Of a stretch of DNA of 35,651 nt, positions 33,374-35,651 are shown one piece after another; within the stretch, counting starts at the first letter, position 1; each line of letters opens with the position of its first letter. Origin of the DNA: Rhodovastum atsumiense (GTDB lineage Bacteria; Pseudomonadota; Alphaproteobacteria; Acetobacterales; Acetobacteraceae); NCBI GenBank assembly GCA_026225115.1, contig JAMFSE010000040.1:1-35651 (forward strand). Reading direction: 5' to 3'. The position numbers and the translations under genes are program-made. Under the pieces are notes generated by a model. That model searched no databases and had not been told where the DNA came from. It saw only the letters and a program-made list of their open reading frames with translations.

Positions 33374-35651
33374 CCCACGGCCTCGCAGCAGCGCAGGCAG
33401 AGGGTCGGATGCGCCGGGGCGGTGCCGACTTCGGGGAGGACCCGCCAGCAGCGTTCGCATTTATCGCCGGGGGCCAAAGCGGCACCGGTGTCCGCGCCGA
33501 ATTCGGCGTGGGAGGTGATGCTGATATCCGCCCAATCCTGCGCATCGAGCAGTTCGCGCGCGGCGGCCGGCAGTAATGCCACCGCCTGCAGGGAGGAGCC
33601 GATGGTTTTTTCGCGCCGCATTGCCTCAATGGCGCCGGTGACGCCGGTGCGGATTTCGCGGATCTTGCCCCATTTTTCCGCCAGCGCGTCGTTGCGCCAA
33701 TGGCCGGGGATTTCGGGGAACAGAGTGAGGTGGACCGAAACATCCTCGCCATAGCGCGCGCAGAATGCCTCTTCCGCGGTGAAGGGCAGGGCAGGCGCCA
33801 GCCAGGCAGTGAGGCAAAGATGCAGGATATCCAGCAGGCTGCGGCTGGCGCGGCGCTTTTGCGCATCCGGCCGGTCGCAATACAGGCTGTCCTTGCGGAT
33901 ATCAAAATAGAAGGCCGACAGATCGGTGGCGCAGAAATGATGGATCGCCGGGTAGACGCCGGTCCAGTCATGATTTTCCACGGCGTTGCGCACCAGCGCG
34001 TCCAGCTCGGCCAGGCGGTGCAGGATCAGCCGCTCCAGTTCAGGGAATTTTTCCTCCGGTAATTTCTCGGCTTCATTGAAACCGTCCAGCGAGCCGAGGA
34101 TCCAGCGCAACGTGTTGCGCAGCCGGCGGTAAAGCTCGGCCTGCTGCTTGAGGATTTCCGGGCCGATGCGCAGATCCTCGGAGGTGTCCGAGTTCATCAC
34201 CCATAGCCGCAGGATATCGGCGCCGTATTTGTCGTTCACCTCCTGGGGCGCAGTGACATTGCCCATCGATTTCGACATTTTGCGGCCCTGCTCATCGAGC
34301 ACGAAGCCGTCGGTGACGATGGCCTTGAACGGGGCGACGCCGCGGGTGCCGACGGATTCAAGCAGGGATGCCTGGAACCAGCCGCGATGCTGGTCCGAGC
34401 CTTCGAGGTAGAGATCGGCGGGGGTGGGCAGGCCGCGCGCTTCCAGCACGAAAGCGTGGGTCGAGCCGGATTCAAACCAGACGTCGACGATATCCATCAC
34501 CTGCTCGTACTCTTCGGCGCGGTAGGCATTGCCGAGGAAATCCTGGGCCGGGCGGGCGTACCAGGCATCCGCGCCCTCTTTTGTGAAAATCTCCACCACC
34601 CGGTCCATCACGGCGGCGTCGCGCAGCGGCTCCTGCGTGGCTTTATCGACAAAAATCGCAATCGGCACCCCCCAGGCCCGCTGCCGGGAGATGCACCAGT
34701 CGGGCCGGGATTCCACCATCGAGCGGATGCGGTTGCGGCCGATTTCCGGCACGAATTTCGTGGCGTCGATTGCCGCCAGTGCGTGCTCGCGGATTTTCTC
34801 TTCCCCATCCATGCGGATGAACCAGTTCGGCGTCGCCCGGTAGATGAGCGGCGCTTTGGAGCGCCAGGAATGCGGGTAGGAGTGCATGAACTCTTCCCGG
34901 TGCAACAGGGCGCCAGCTTCGATTAATGCGGCGCAAACCGGGTCCGCCGCCTTGTAGACATGGATACCCGCGAAAAGCGGGACGGAGGGGTAATAGGTGC
35001 CGTCGCCCTGCACCGTTGCCGGCACCGCGATGCCGTTCTCCCGGCAGAGGAAAAAATCGTCTTCGCCATGACCGGGCGCCATCTGGACGATGCCGGTTCC
35101 GACTTCGGTGGTAACAAAGGCCGAGCCGTCCAGCACCGGGACGTCGAAGCCGTAATAATTATCCTGGCCGCGCAACGGATGTGCGCAGACCAGGCCGATG
35201 AGTTCCGCGCCTTTCAGCGTCCGAATTGTATCGAACGAGGTAATGCCGCAGGCTTTGGAAAACTGCGGGAGTAGGTCGACAGCGGCTAGCAACTGTTCCC
35301 CGGAGCGGGCCGGACTGCCTTCGGCAATCTCCTCCACACGGATTAGTGCGTAGTCGATCTCAGCCGCGACGGCGAGCGCGCGGTTGCCGGGAATGGTCCA
35401 GGGCGTGGTGGTCCAGATGACGATTGAAGCGTTCTTGAGCGAGCCTTGGGTGGCCAAGAATTTCACATATATCGAAGAATCTTTCTTATCGTGATACTCG
35501 ACCTCGGCTTCGGCCAGAGCGGTCTTTTCGACCGGGCTCCACATTACCGGCCGCAGGCCCTGGTACAGCGCGCCGTTCAGCAGAAACTTGCCGATTTCGC
35601 CGGCGATGGCCGCTTCAGAGGCAAAATCCATGGTGGCGTAACGGTTGGCCC
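33370..35651 (-). CDS. ileS: Isoleucyl-tRNA synthetase, C-terminal part (5' end outside window)
   Basis: About 760 codons are visible, open to the right edge; the HIGH motif is outside the window. Features are the editing (CP1) domain with IVIWTTTPWTIPGNRALAV and PGHGEDDFFLCRENG, the catalytic segments GSDQHRGWFQASLLES and KMSKSMGN, the anticodon-binding helical domain, and a C-terminal zinc knuckle (CERCW ... CLRCC). It charges tRNA-Ile. It is the first visible gene of a leftward ileS-lspA-lipoprotein unit in which each junction overlaps by four bases. Confidence 0.97.
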   Translation of the reverse strand, partial: ANRYATMDFASEAAIAGEIGKFLLNGALYQGLRPVMWSPVEKTALAEAEVEYHDKKDSSIYVKFLATQGSLKNASIVIWTTTPWTIPGNRALAVAAEIDYALIRVEEIAEGSPARSGEQLLAAVDLLPQFSKACGITSFDTIRTLKGAELIGLVCAHPLRGQDNYYGFDVPVLDGSAFVTTEVGTGIVQMAPGHGEDDFFLCRENGIAVPATVQGDGTYYPSVPLFAGIHVYKAADPVCAALIEAGALLHREEFMHSYPHSWRSKAPLIYRATPNWFIRMDGEEKIREHALAAIDATKFVPEIGRNRIRSMVESRPDWCISRQRAWGVPIAIFVDKATQEPLRDAAVMDRVVEIFTKEGADAWYARPAQDFLGNAYRAEEYEQVMDIVDVWFESGSTHAFVLEARGLPTPADLYLEGSDQHRGWFQASLLESVGTRGVAPFKAIVTDGFVLDEQGRKMSKSMGNVTAPQEVNDKYGADILRLWVMNSDTSEDLRIGPEILKQQAELYRRLRNTLRWILGSLDGFNEAEKLPEEKFPELERLILHRLAELDALVRNAVENHDWTGVYPAIHHFCATDLSAFYFDIRKDSLYCDRPDAQKRRASRSLLDILHLCLTAWLAPALPFTAEEAFCARYGEDVSVHLTLFPEIPGHWRNDALAEKWGKIREIRTGVTGAIEAMRREKTIGSSLQAVALLPAAARELLDAQDWADISITSHAEFGADTGAALAPGDKCERCWRVLPEVGTAPAHPTLCLRCCEAVG

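Overview
The window is chromosomal DNA from an alphaproteobacterium, most likely of the family Acetobacteraceae (inference). The clues are a long beta-repeat protein ending in a Hint domain, small DUF465 and DUF1127 proteins, a DUF3035-type lipoprotein behind lspA, a soluble transhydrogenase, and high-GC genes separated by AT-rich hairpin repeats. I see no phage, transposase, rRNA, tRNA or CRISPR array. Genes are tightly packed, often with 4-base stop/start overlaps, and no gene-free stretch exceeds 300 bases.

Layout. 1-5290: the 3' end of a mannose-1-phosphate guanylyltransferase / mannose-6-phosphate isomerase gene; a leftward pair of an O-methyltransferase and an alpha/beta hydrolase that has lost its catalytic centre; and a rightward set of a 3-hydroxyisobutyrate-dehydrogenase-like reductase and two MFS exporters. 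5291-9731: an intergenic patch with a 22-bp perfect palindrome, soluble transhydrogenase sthA (leftward, apparent CTG start), a large beta-repeat/Hint protein, and a DUF465 microprotein. 9916-14731: a second DUF465 gene with purE and purK, a DUF1127 protein, an M24 aminopeptidase and an RNA 2',3'-cyclic phosphodiesterase.

14732-19580: a high-affinity potassium uptake operon (a 27-aa membrane peptide, kdpF, kdpA, kdpB, kdpC). It has a consensus FNR/FixK-type box and three helically phased CTTTATGC repeats upstream. kdpD and kdpE are absent, and a long palindromic repeat sits between kdpA and kdpB.

19676-32236: a chemosensory cluster, all on the + strand: cheC, a soluble receptor with two signalling tips, a triple-CheW protein, cheB, a HEAT-repeat protein, cheR, cheY, cheA (split by an apparent frameshift), a second cheY, a second cheC, and a three-PAS hybrid histidine kinase. 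No flagellar, pilus or transmembrane-receptor gene is present. The cluster probably forms a cytoplasmic array that controls something other than classical chemotaxis, or did so before cheA was damaged. This is the most interesting part of the window.

32322-35651: a leftward ileS (3' part), lspA and DUF3035-like lipoprotein unit.

Four copies or half-copies of one dispersed AT-rich/GC-core palindromic element (5397-5457, 11768-11900, 16796-16935, 32237-32310) sit at gene ends.
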